Below are positions 50,400 through 60,945 of a stretch of DNA of 64,000 bases, piece by piece. Below the pieces are notes generated by a model, which worked only from the letters and a program-made list of their open reading frames with translations, searched no databases and was not told where the DNA came from. Origin of the DNA: Epiperipatus broadwayi (taxonomy: Eukaryota > Onychophora > Udeonychophora > Euonychophora > Peripatidae); contig JAQFVV010001023.1 in assembly GCA_028023455.1 (NCBI GenBank), positions 1 to 64,000 of the forward strand. The letters are read 5' to 3'. The number at the start of each line of letters is the position of its first letter. The stretch's first letter is position 1. The position numbers and the translations under genes were made by a program.

Positions 50400-50710
50400 G
50401 ATGGAGAGAAAAGGTATAAATAGGTTGGAGAATTACTTGAAAATCATGAGAGACAACACATTTTTTTAGATTTTAGATACTTGAAAATATCAGACACAAG
50501 ATTAGAAGATTTTTAGATTACGAGAAAAGTGAATTGAACCATCAAGCAGCCCCATGAAGAATCAGCTTAACATGGGCAGTTAACCCACTTTTTCCCTCTA
50601 TCCACCATAATGAAGTAAGCCTCCAGTGCTGTTTAGCTTCAAGACAGACCCTCCATTATTTAGTGATAACAGCAAGAAATGAAGACCTTAACTTAAGAGG
50701 TAAGCATTAG
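50400..50710 (+). promoter_or_regulatory. Promoter-like block: TATA box and possible splice donor
   Basis: A GC-richer segment has TATAAATAGG at about 50416 and, about 280 bp downstream, AAGAG|GTAAGC, a good splice-donor consensus. It could be an unrelated first exon inside the Trk intron or a transposon leader. No open frame was recognised. Confidence 0.3.
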
Positions 50711-50874
50711 AAAATAATTCAATTATTAATTCTATAACAGTTATAATGTTTTACCTATCAATTATTAATTCTATAACAAGTTTACAATAAAAAATTAATG
50801 AAATAATATGAAAACATTAATTGTATTATATGTTCAAAATTATAAATGTTCTACAAATATGGAATTGCTAACTT

Positions 50875-51295
50875 ATGTGTAAAAATATATGTCTGTGTTC
50901 GACTGAATAATAAAAATATACCAACCCGGAATTGTTATATATTAGAATAATTAAATGATAATGAGTTATAAATGCTTAGATGCATACCTGAATAATCCAC
51001 ATCTGGATAAAGTGATAAAATCTATGTAAAAATATACGTCTGGTGTTTGATTGAATAATAAATATCTATAAACCTGTAAGTAATACATATTAGAATAATT
51101 AAATGATATGAGTTATAAACGCTTAGATGCATACCTGAATAATCCACATTTGGATAAAGTGATGAAACCTATGTAAAAATATACATCTACATTTGACTGA
51201 ATAATAAATATCTATAAACCTAGAAATGCTATATATTAGAATAATTAAATGATAATAAATTATAAAGGCTTATATGCATACCTGAATAAAACACA
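50875..51295. repeat. Tandem repeat, about 148-bp unit x3
   Basis: Three units begin at about 50875, 51024 and 51171 and share (a)tgtaaaaatata, actgaataataaa, ttagaataattaaatgat and gcatacctgaataa. Divergence is moderate. Confidence 0.85.
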
Positions 51296-51608
51296 AACCA
51301 GGCTTTTTGACTTCTTCACATAATACGAACTGAAAATGAGTTGTCACATGGATACAAATAATGAACTATATTAGAAGGACTATCTAATGAGTTGTTGTTA
51401 AATAAAATTGTTGTTACTTAAAATTAATTTAATTGTTCAATTCTATTTTACATTACTAGTCAATCTTTGCTTCTTACTCATAAGAATCTCATGCCTCCTA
51501 AGCTATGTTCGGCATAACCAGATGATGGTAAGTAAGGTTGTAGTGAGATGGAACTCTAGAGGCACATTTGGGAAACCAAACACATAAATTTCTAGATGCT
51601 TCCAGTTT

Positions 51609-51843
51609 CTATGGCACTACATCCTCTGATGAGCAGGAAATATTGTTGTAGGGGGGGATGATGTCTGTATTGGGGGAAGCCAATCGATAGTTCCTTCCTT
51701 CAATATGCTCATCAGAAAATAAAATCAATGAAGAGTGGGAATGGTCATACATCCGGTTACAATATATATTGTCAGTTTCATCTAGACTGGAAATCGGTAA
51801 GTGGATGAAAATTGAGCCAGAAGATTTTATGCACACAAGTAGA
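51609..51843 (-). CDS. Possible alternative terminal exon of the Trk gene
   Basis: The minus strand has a good acceptor (ttattctgtttttag) before 51843, then 78 open codons to a stop at 51609, in GC-richer sequence than its surroundings. The frame is exactly the one needed if the upstream Trk kinase exon (phase 2) were spliced here: AG plus T gives Ser. The product would lose the catalytic loop. The segment is hydrophilic, rich in Ser/Asp/Asn, with an IIPPYNNIS motif. No family was recognised. It may instead be part of a nested gene, or a chance frame (one in three by phase alone). Confidence 0.35.
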
Positions 51844-52446
51844 CTAAAAACAGAATAAGTTAAATAAAAGTATATAAAAATATTTATCAATATAGCAGAG
51901 CTCAGGAGATAAATTTTACTTAATTTATACTTATTGAGAGATAACTAATTTTGTGTAATAGGTAAATTAGCCTTTAACTGGCCCACTGTAAATCAACATC
52001 TTCTCCAACTGTCTCTTAAAGGGGAACAATGAAGGTGAAAGCAGTTAGACAATGATTGAATATGAAAGATTTAAAAAGTTTTCTATGTTTTAATTTCTAT
52101 TCAAGAATAGCCAAATATTCATTCATCAAATAATAACTGAATGACTAATTTAGTTGATTATGAATTAACTGCTTGAAACAGATCCTAAAGCCTGTTTGAA
52201 ACATCTTAGATCATGAACATGTCAGAGGGATGTAGTAGTTGTCATATGGCTCTTCTATCTAATTATATGTATAAATATAACTGAATTTTAATAATCAATA
52301 TTTTGAAACATTATTTTACTGATTAAACAACTGTTAGTAGAATCACTATGATTTGTTATATTCAAAGTAGTTCAAGAATGAAGATTTTAAACATAAGTTA
52401 ATTTAAAAAGCATTATTCTGTCCAAGTATTATTTCATTTTCAAATA

Positions 52447-53415
52447 CACCTGGGTCTCGTTTTACGCGATAGATAGGTTCCTCAGAAAACATGCGCAAAT
52501 GAAATCGTGCAAAAATAGACGTAACTTACCTTGAAAAAGGGGTGATATGGACTGTGATTTTTCAAAACTCACATAAAAGCAAAGCACCAACGAAAAATTT
52601 ACTTTAAAATTCGTGCAAAAAAAAAAAATAAGGAAATAAAATATGAGTAATAAAAAATTTCAAATTTGAAAAAAATTGATACAAGACAAACTTTTTTTAA
52701 CTATAATATTTAATTTTATTCAAAACAATATATTTTTATGCATAATTTACAGTAATTTATATTTTTTTTATACATGTTTTAATTATTATTGCTATTTGCC
52801 GGTAAACAGGTTCGTTTGCAAACTGATAAAAAAATAAGATTCTTCACAAGATGAAATACACTAGTGCCAACGTCACTCTCTTGTTGTGTTAATTAATGGT
52901 TTTCTGGTGACAACATAATTAGTAATTAATCTAACAACTAAAAATTAAATTCTTATTTTTGTCTTTAATTTTCAATTTTAATTGTGCCCACTGCTATTAC
53001 TCATCTTTTAAAAATAAACTTGTGGACACTAAATGATTAATAATTGATTAAACGTTCTTTTTTAAAAAGCAAAAACAGAATGTGATTTAAAATGCAAAAT
53101 TAACACGCACAATGTTTGAACAAATTTACATTATAATCTTGTAAAATTTAATGTGAGTATACATAAAATGTGGAAATCATGATTTTAATTTCATTATTGC
53201 ATGAAATCTTACTATTATAAAGCACTAAAAATATTGAAATTACTAAGTTGAAAGTCGAATTTCAATAATGTGCTATTACTTTCAATATAATGTAAGTGCG
53301 CAAAATTTATTATTTAAAGTAATAGCGCAATATCGGAGTTCGACTTCCGGTGAAACACGAATCGCGTAACTTCAAAATTGTGTTAAATAAGTCCGCATAA
53401 AAAGAGACCCAGGTG
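52447..53415. mobile_element. Tc1/mariner-pogo-like non-autonomous DNA transposon
   Basis: 12-bp terminal inverted repeats CACCTGGGTCTC are flanked by TA duplications (52445-52446, 53416-53417). Sub-terminal sequence (cgttttacgcgatagata...) resembles Tigger/pogo-type ends. The 969-bp interior has no transposase. Confidence 0.82.
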
Positions 53416-53639
53416 TACTAATTTTTAAACATACCACAAAGCTGTAATATATGCTGTACCAATATACACTACTTTAATAATATACTATCCCAATAAATAC
53501 ATAAACAAAAAAAATGTGAATGAACAAAAAAAAATCCCATTAAAATTCATAAATTCTATAATATGACAGTAGCCATTTTTCTATCTCAGCGTATCATATA
53601 TGATAAGTTAAAGAAAACAACATTAAAAATTAATTTAGT

Positions 53640-53890
53640 AAATAGAGGGATTTGAACTTAGGATTTTCAGTCTATATTCAACCGCTACTTCTTCTGAAAC
53701 AAGTAATACCCATGACCATATATATGCAAAAAAGATAGATGATGGCCAATATACATATTTTGTGTAGAACCAGCATTCATCCATTGGGCCAGATCATAAT
53801 CTCCCCCCCCCCCCCCACATATAAAATCAGTGATTGGCTTATATTAAGATAGTAATTCCTTAAACTTTAATGGACAGGCTTCAATATTCT
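53640..53890 (-). mobile_element. Family C repeat with degenerate hammerhead
   Basis: Minus-strand copy with helix I GGCCCAA/UUGGCC at 53744-53790. The core reads UGGAUGA and GAAA reads AAAA, so it is inactive. Confidence 0.7.
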
Positions 53891-54266
53891 CACTGTTCCA
53901 ACAATTCTACTGTCCACTTCATTGAAAAATTAACAATGGAACATTCAAAGCCCTTGATGGATTTGTTATTGTAATTATACCCATGTAGACATTATGTCAA
54001 TCTAATCTCTCATATTATCAGACCTTTATGTATCCATTTATATTAATAGGATTATGATACTTTTCAATATTCAAAAGCATTAAGCTTTAAAATAAATTTC
54101 TTTATTATAAAACAAACCTGGTCTGCTGTTAAGTGTTTCAACATTTATTACATAATTACAGTTAGTGCAGAAGAGCAGGTTATACACTTTTATTAAACAC
54201 ACACACACATTAGTTCTATTTCTGTTTATCTGTATAATTTATAAGAATTAGCTATAGAATAAATTA

Positions 54267-54560
54267 CTGCAGGCAAAACTCTCCATACAGTAGTGCCACC
54301 CTGTGCCAACCAGAGTAATCAATGGATGCCAGAAGGCTTGTGCATAAAATCCCTATCTAGTGCCTACTCATCCAATATCCCCAGACTAGCTAGAAATTAG
54401 TTTGGGAATATTGGATGAGTAGGCATTAGAAAGGGATTTTATGCACAAGCCTTCTAGCATACATTGATTACTCTTGTCTTGCACTGGAGAGTTTTGCCTG
54501 TTTTAATAACAGTTATAAGCAAGCATAAGAAATGGTGATTATGTGATATTTTAGTGGTTT
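54267..54560 (+). mobile_element. Family A foldback, 294 bp, ribozyme core deleted
   Basis: Both arms keep the terminal and gcctactcatcc modules. The ribozymes are reduced to the GAAA-side remnant at the centre. The tail is on the right. TSD AATAAATTA at 54258-54266 and 54561-54569. Confidence 0.85.
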
Positions 54561-54702
54561 AATAAATTAATGCATTATATTATTTTACAATTTGCACAAA
54601 TTAGTATTTATTTAGAATGTAGGTTGTTAATAAGGTTCTCATATATTAATACTTATTATCCCCATATAATAAAATATGTACATGTATATATACAAAACTC
54701 AC

Positions 54703-55009
54703 CTTAAGTAATTGTTTAAATCACCATTTTCCATATATTCGAATATCATCATTAATGGCTGCCCATCAGCACAGACACCATAAAACCTGACAATATTTTT
54801 ATGCTGCAAATTAGTAAGAAGTTCAGCTTCTCTATCAAAATCTTTTCTTGCATCTTCTACTGAGAGGTCTTTTAGAGTTTTCACAGCCACCATAGTCATT
54901 TCCTCATCATCTTCCAAATCATTAACTATACCAAGATACACCCGACCAAATGCGCCTTCACCCAATTCTTTAATTAGATGAATGTATTCTCGATTGATGT
55001 GGCGAATAG
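54703..55009 (-). CDS. Trk-type receptor tyrosine kinase, N-lobe exon
   Basis: A 307-bp exon with acceptor ttaatacttag before 55009 and donor gtgag after 54703, ending in phase 2. It begins in the segment just before the kinase domain ([10 protein letters not shown], cf. HIKR in TrkB). The glycine-rich loop [11 protein letters not shown] follows, then the VAVK lysine (VAVKTLKD), the helix-C glutamate ([13 protein letters not shown]) and the hinge ([13 protein letters not shown]). All N-lobe catalytic elements are present. Similarity to vertebrate Trk kinases is very high, including ARKDF and [14 protein letters not shown]. The intron to the next exon is 32.4 kb. Ligand-binding, transmembrane and juxtamembrane exons were not found upstream in the window. 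Confidence 0.94.
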
Positions 55010-55098
55010 CTAAGTATTAAGAATTATATGTTAGATTCAATATTAAAAAAAGTAAAAACATAATAATAATTAATTCAGATAATGTTGATGTCTTAGAC

Positions 55099-55403
55099 CA
55101 GTGGTAGTCAACCTGGTCCCTACCGCCCACTAGTGGGCGTTCCAGCCTTCATGGTGGGCGGTAAGGGTTTTGTCCGACACTGAAGCACTTTCTTTTTTTA
55201 AAAATTTAATTGACTTTTTAAAAAAATTCCATAGAGATTTATATGATTTAGCTTGCTGTAACTCTGCTTTATAAAGTTTATAAAGTAAAGTTACTTCCCT
55301 ACTTTATAAATCACCATTACTGTGGAACCAGTGGGCGGTTAGAAAATTTTACTATCAGAGATACAAATGTGGGCGGTAGGTATAAAAAGGTTGACTATCC
55401 CTG
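55099..55403. mobile_element. hAT MITE, 305 bp
   Basis: Terminal inverted repeats CAGTGGTAGTCAACC and ...GGTTGACTATCCCTG, with a perfect 8-bp TSD TCTTAGAC (55091-55098, 55404-55411), diagnostic of hAT. GGGCGGTA motifs repeat near both ends. It lies 90 bp upstream of the Trk N-lobe exon, in the intron. Confidence 0.93.
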
Positions 55404-55411
55404 TCTTAGAC

Positions 55412-56040
55412 GATACATTTATATCAATTCCTAAAGATTGAATTACATTTTAAAACTAGACTTAAAAAATTAAAAATTAGGTAACTCTGAACTGTTATCT
55501 TATTTAATGATTATAAGCAAGCTGTATACTTCAAAAATTAGGCAAACTAAATAACAATATATATAAATAACTAAACAAATAATAAACATTTTTTTGATAT
55601 GTGAAGCTATTTCACATCTTGACATCTAAGGTTCTTTAGTAATCTCTGAACTATTTTCACAGGAAAGTGCAATTCAAAGACTATTCATGACGTTTTACAT
55701 ATAAGAAAAGAATAAAAGAAGTCATTCCTTTGTAAATAATCTCTTTAGTTTAAAATATTTACTTGAAAAATAATTAAAAAAAGTTTCTTTTATATATTGT
55801 ACATTTCACATTTCATCAATTTATTTTAAAAGTTAAACAGTATTATTATCTAATCATAGCTTTAGTTAATTAAAAGTTTGGAGAGAATTTTTAAATAAAT
55901 CAATTTTTTTTAAAAAAAAAACCCCATACACATACAGTAGAGATATATCTCTTGACATATGTCCATCCATTCTACGTCTATTTAAAATTATAATAATGAT
56001 ATAACTAATCATATATTAGATATCTATCCAAAAATATTGT
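55412..56040. other. AT-rich intronic or intergenic stretch
   Basis: Nothing recognised. Confidence 0.5.
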
Positions 56041-56049
56041 AGTTTACAC

Positions 56050-56235
56050 AGAGGCTACACTCTCCATGCAATAGCGCCACTCAGTGCAAGACAGAATAAT
56101 CAATGGATGCATCCATTGATTGCTCTGGCTTGCACTGAGTGGTGCTACTGTATGAAAACTTTAGCCTCCGGTAATCAGCTTGTGTAAGCATAAGTAATGG
56201 TGATTATGTTGAAGTTAAAAGCATATTGCATTAAA
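56050..56235 (+). mobile_element. Family A foldback, short
   Basis: acagaggctacactctcc to atggatg meets its inverse directly, and the tail follows on the right. Ribozyme region absent. It belongs to a subfamily whose ends read acagaggct. Confidence 0.75.
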
Positions 56236-56479
56236 GCTATAATAAAAATAAAAGGCTTCGTAATGAATAATATACTTTATAAATACATAATCGTAATTAC
56301 TATATATAAATCATCAACACAAATTGTATATATATAATCAACCAGAGCATTGTGTTGCTAGTACTTATAAACTAACATATAATTCTATAATTTAAAATAA
56401 ATTACATTATTGTAATAAATAAATATTGTTAATAAATATATTCTCATTATTGCTATTACTGCCATTTCATTCTCTCTTA

Positions 56480-56700
56480 TTATGACCAAATAAACTTGTG
56501 CGGAGCATCCAACTTGGAATTTGTAGAGCGTCCAACTTGGGGGCAGGAGGTCAGGCACTCACAGGTCTAGTGCTCGATCATCTTATGAACTCCTTAGCAA
56601 TAAAGCTATATGCTTTTCTTTTTAGTAACCAAATAGACAAGCTGACAAAACTTAATCCTATTATAAATCAGGGCATATATAAACACATAATTTAAATATA
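56480..56700 (+). other. Short GC-richer stretch, unidentified
   Basis: Contains a near-direct repeat (gagcatccaacttgg, gagcgtccaacttgg) and a 65-codon open frame with no recognisable features. Confidence 0.3.
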
Positions 56701-56728
56701 TAATTTTAATCGAAGATATTTATTATTT

Positions 56729-57040
56729 AACCACTAAACATCACATGATCTCCATTCTTTATGCTTACACAAGCTGTTTACTCAGAAGCTAACTTTTTCA
56801 TACAGTAGCGCCACTCAGTGCAAGCCAGAGTAATCAATGGATGCAAGAAGGTTTGTGCATAAAATCCCTATCTAGTGCCTATTCATCATCACAGATGAAA
56901 GCCCCATGCTAAAAAGTAGTCTGGGGATATTGGATGAGTAGGCACTAGATAGGGATTTTATGCACAAACCTTTTTGTATCGTTTGATTACTCCGCCTTGC
57001 ACTGAGTGGCGCTAGTGCATGGAGAGTTTAGCCTCTGTGT
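56729..57040 (-). mobile_element. Family A foldback, opposite insertion orientation
   Basis: The tail module (aaccactaaacatcacatgat) is on the left, so the element is inserted in minus orientation. A perfect 13-bp TSD ATATTTATTATTT lies at 56716-56728 and 57041-57053. The central ribozyme is degenerate (CAGAUGA core, AAAA for GAAA). Confidence 0.88.
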
Positions 57041-57353
57041 ATATTTATTATTTCATAATGATAAAATGCATTTTCATTCAGCAATAGAGATTTTATCAAA
57101 ATAAATAAATATATATATATTTTTATCCAATTACAGTTCAAATATACATTCTGTAAATCACTTGATATAAAATGAGATATAATTTAATTTTTTTTTAGCC
57201 CTAAATACTATTAGTAAAGTTCAAATCACACTCATATAGTTGCTAAAATATTTAATATTTTATTATATTGTTTATTTAATTCATGTTTTCTTTATTTAAA
57301 ACATTTTCCACTTTCACAATTTCATGCATTCTAATTACAAAAGTCAACTGCTT

Positions 57354-58546
57354 GTTAGCTTCAGTTCCCCTATAAAAGGTGGAATTAAAAAAGGATAATG
57401 AAGCTTCACGGTAATATTTTGAAGTCAAACTGAGGGTAAGCTCATTACCTTTAAGTGTTGTTATCAAAATGAAAAAAAACGTTTAGTTTCCCAGCAGCAA
57501 TAAGATTTTAACTGACATCGTTGTGAAAACAAGGATGGCAGAGAACGTTTCAAGTCAAGTGCAAAATAGAGGGAAAAATGCAAGTCAAGAAAACAGCAAT
57601 ATAAATAAACAACTGATGGAAGAAGAGAATCCAGTTAACAAAGAAATCACCTCAGGTGATTTGGACTATATGTCACCAAAAATATCACAAGGGAAAGAGG
57701 AAGTGAATGTTGTTGAAGGCTTTGAAAAGTTTAAAATTGAAAATAACGTTATCTAAAAAGCGAAACCGATTAATAAGAACAAATCTATAAAATCTAAATT
57801 TGAAACTAATAAGAGAAGTAAGTTAAACAAATTATTTAATGTTAATAACCAAGAATTCAAGTATGAAGAGGCATTACAATCAAAAATGAAAATCTACGCA
57901 AATGCAGTAAAAACTGGTGGGAATAGAAGTATGTGGTCAATAACGTTATGCAAGAGGCTTATGATAATATATTGGATTTAATGGATGAGGAAGATGAACA
58001 ATCAACTGTTTCACCAAAATCATTCAATGAATAACTTTTAATAAGAATTGAAAAATTTAAGGAATAAAAGCGAATAATTCTTTTATCAAGAACATAATCA
58101 CAGACAAATTCAATTGACACGCTGGATGCCAAACACTCCAGTTAGAAATATCTCTGTAACATTAATGGAGTTTTGCTGTAATATTTGCAAGCACAGGTCT
58201 GCACTCTTTATTTCTTTCTCAGGGGTAGTTGGTGGTGATTATTGGGAGTCTGGGCTATGGGTGCAGGCTGTTGACAATTATTGCCGCCGAGAGGGTACAG
58301 GGTCAAAGTTTCCAGTGCCATTTTCACTCTCATGGGTTGCTGCGCCCCTTGATGGATTGTTTTTGAGCAGTGCAGATCTGTGCTCGTCACTCTTTAAACT
58401 CTTTTATGGATATAATTGTTATCGAGCGTATGCACTTTTGTAAACCGGGTCTACAATTGTTTCACCTTGTAATATTAAACAATGTATTTACATCATGTAG
58501 TGGGGTGATCAGTCACCTGCATTTTTTTTTTAATAAAATAAAAAAA
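57354..58546 (+). mobile_element. Poly(A)-tailed retro-insertion, about 1.19 kb
   Basis: Flanked by a 15-bp TSD AAAAGTCAACTGCTT (57339-57353, 58547-58561) and ending in AATAAAATAAAA plus poly(A), with AATAAA as polyadenylation signal. It starts with GTTAGCTTCAGTTCC and a TATAAAAGG motif. It contains a short open frame and a GC-richer 3' half. It is either an internally deleted LINE or a processed transcript. Confidence 0.85.
57535..58035 (+). pseudogene. Broken ORF in the retro-insertion, possibly LINE ORF1-derived
   Basis: The ATG at 57535 opens a Lys/Glu/Asn-rich frame that stops at 57756. The same frame then continues past the stop to a YANAVK segment reminiscent of the YANIVR segment in the LINE ORF1 at 5.5 kb. 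After a frameshift near 57940 an acidic tail ends at about 58035. At least one stop and one shift break it. The similarity is short, so the LINE link is an inference. Confidence 0.4.
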
Positions 58547-58561
58547 AAAAGTCAACTGCTT

Positions 58562-60060
58562 TTAGCAACCAAAATGCACTATTTCACATATATTTATAGC
58601 ATATACATATATAGTAATAACTAATTAAGTTTAGATTTATATATGAAAAACTGTATGATATAAATTATGCTCAAAGAACACATTTTAAATCTGTAATTTG
58701 ATTGCATACATATAGATTTTATAATAGAATGCCAGTTCATGAATGAATAAAGCAGGTTATATCTATTTGCAAAAAGTCAAATATTAGAGATCTAAACATG
58801 TAGCCGACTGTTTTGGTGTAATGTAATAAATTAAGTTTTATATCATGCATCAAAAATTCATATGAAACTGTATCTTCATATTGGTCATACAAAAATATAA
58901 TGCAGCAAAAAAGTATTTTAACTATCTATGAATCTCTAGAAGAAAAAAAAACATTTAGATTTTCAGGTGTCATCTACATGGCCAACTAAACTGTTCCATG
59001 CATATATTTTTACATTTCTTATGGAATAAATCAATGCAAATATTTGATTCCTATTGACTTATGAAAATATAGATTCAAAATAATCACTATATATATATAG
59101 AAGGAATGTTAATTCAAAAATAAAAAATTAAGACTAGATTTAAATAACAAAAATATCTAATTAATAGTAATATTTAATTATTGGCAGGTTGTAATATAAT
59201 CATGATATATACACACATATTTGACTTCCATGTTTCTAATAATTAGCGTTATTAATCAAGATTTTAACAAATATTTTTTTACAAATATATATCATTGTGC
59301 TTCATACATATTAAATATTTTATTTAATTTTCAACATTATTTAATAATAATAATAATAATAAATAAATAAAAATAGTCTAAAAAATAGGAAAAATTATTA
59401 AAATGTTTTAAAAAATTTTGAAGTTCTTTTTTTACTGAAGTATTCTTAAAAAAGTTTCTTGCTTGATATTACTCTAAATATTTTTGTTATAAATAGTTGC
59501 TTGTGTTTATTTAAAGTGGATATTATTTCCTTTAATTCTTCCTATAAGGAGAGCAATAAGATTGATTTTCAATTTTCTGCTAATAATACAGTAAAATTCT
59601 TTGAATTTTGAAATTAATACTTGTTAAACAGCTTTTCCATACCTGGAATATTCTTCAGTAACTGGTTAATTGAACTTAAACTAAGTTTTTTTCTTAATAG
59701 TTTTTTTAAAACTCATTTGACAGGATAGAACAGATGATTTAAGTTTTTTTAACCATTCATCTTTGCTGATATATTTTATCTCACTATCCTGAAAGTCTGT
59801 AGCATATAAGTTGCTAAAAGTTTTGATAGGAACTCCTTTATTCTCTCTATAAAAAAAAATTCAAAGTATTTTATGTAGTGCTCAATTTAAAAAATCAATT
59901 AATAAGTAAAGAATTGTGGAATTCTTAAAGACAACAAACTTGAATCTTTCTCTAAGTTACAAAAATTAACAATTTGATAAATCAAAAAATAACTCTTTAT
60001 TATATGATTTTACAACTAACTAAAGCAAAATGAGCATTTATTAATAAATCTATAAAACCA
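58562..60060. other. AT-rich stretch, no gene recognised
   Basis: Includes an (ATA)n-like tract at 59340-59370. No coding signal. Confidence 0.5.
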
Positions 60061-60135
60061 CCAAAATATCACATGATCTTCCTGCATCCGTTGATTATTA
60101 AATCTTCCACTAGGTCACACTACTGTAGAGCGAGT
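60060..60135 (+). mobile_element. Family A remnant
   Basis: atcacatgatcttcctgcat and the following ccgttgattatt...cactactgtag match a diverged family A tail plus terminal module. Confidence 0.5.
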
Positions 60136-60193
60136 CTGCTACTGCTAAATAAAATCTACTAGCAATTTTTTAGATTCAAATTAAACTTTAAAA

Positions 60194-60288
60194 GCCGAGA
60201 GGTATCGCAGCCGCCATGCAAGCAAGTAGTTGGTTGCAGACGGGTGTGGGTTCGCATCCTGGCAGATGCTATGACATATGAAAAAAAA
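60194..60288 (+). mobile_element. tRNA-derived short SINE, 5'-truncated
   Basis: Starts within the A box (agccgagaggtatcgcag). The B box GGGTTCGCATCCTGG and tail GATGCTATGACATATG plus poly(A) are present. The flanks share only aaaagc. Confidence 0.82.
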
Positions 60289-60424
60289 AGCAAAAATACT
60301 TTCTCCTTTCTTTCTTTTTTTTTTTACATTTAAAAAAATTACAATTTTAATCACTCTCATAAAAAACTTTTAAAAAAAAATTATATATTCATTTTATAAT
60401 TTTTTTTTTAAAAAGGTATATAAT

Positions 60425-60945
60425 GTTTTAGTTGGATATTTATGTATTAGTATGTTCTTAATTTTACATATTTATAAATACAAGCTATTTATATAAGTCA
60501 TGTATCATCTGACTTTATATATTACTATTATTATTTTGCTATTGGGAGCTTTGGCTAAATTAAATGGCTAAGCCTATTAATGTATAGAGTATCTGAATTA
60601 AGTTTAGGCCCATATGACTTTTTTAATTGGAGAGCTGACTTTAAAGACATGTAGATGTCTAAAAGTTTCAGATCTTCTTTTGGACAGTTGACCGTTAGAT
60701 AAAAGCTTAACTTGAATTGTTTTTTTTGAATCTGGTGTCCTAGCTCCTCACTGAAAAGAGCCATAACTCGAAACCAATCTGGGGATGGTGACAATCATAG
60801 ATAAAAATGATACGAATGCCTTCTCTTGTAGTAGCATTTATCATAAAAATTTAAAAAAGTGCTTATTAGCACACTTTTAATTTTACATATTTGTAAATAC
60901 AAGCTATATATATATATGTCATGTGACATCTGACTTTATATTGTA
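60425..60945 (+). mobile_element. Family B tandem: partial plus full monomer
   Basis: The monomer tail (ttttacatattt(a/g)taaatacaag ... catctgactttatat) occurs at 60462 and again at 60881, a 419-bp period. The ribozyme between them (60745-60785) has helix I UCCUCA/UGGGGA, helix II GAG/CUC, GAAAC and AUC. The core reads CUGAAAA, losing G8. Confidence 0.75.

Noticed and set aside
50980-51160. CTGAATA-ATCC...GGAT-AAAG in the 148-bp tandem repeats resembles a hammerhead
   Set aside because: Invariant G8 and G12 are both absent in all copies, and there is no helix I or cleavage triplet.
57276-57467. 63-codon minus-strand open frame near the Trk 5' side
   Set aside because: It spans the boundary of the retro-insertion, has no splice sites and shows no receptor-like features.
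58208-58443. Overlapping plus and minus open frames in the 3' half of the retro-insertion
   Set aside because: No recognisable domain. Likely an untranslated region of the inserted transcript.
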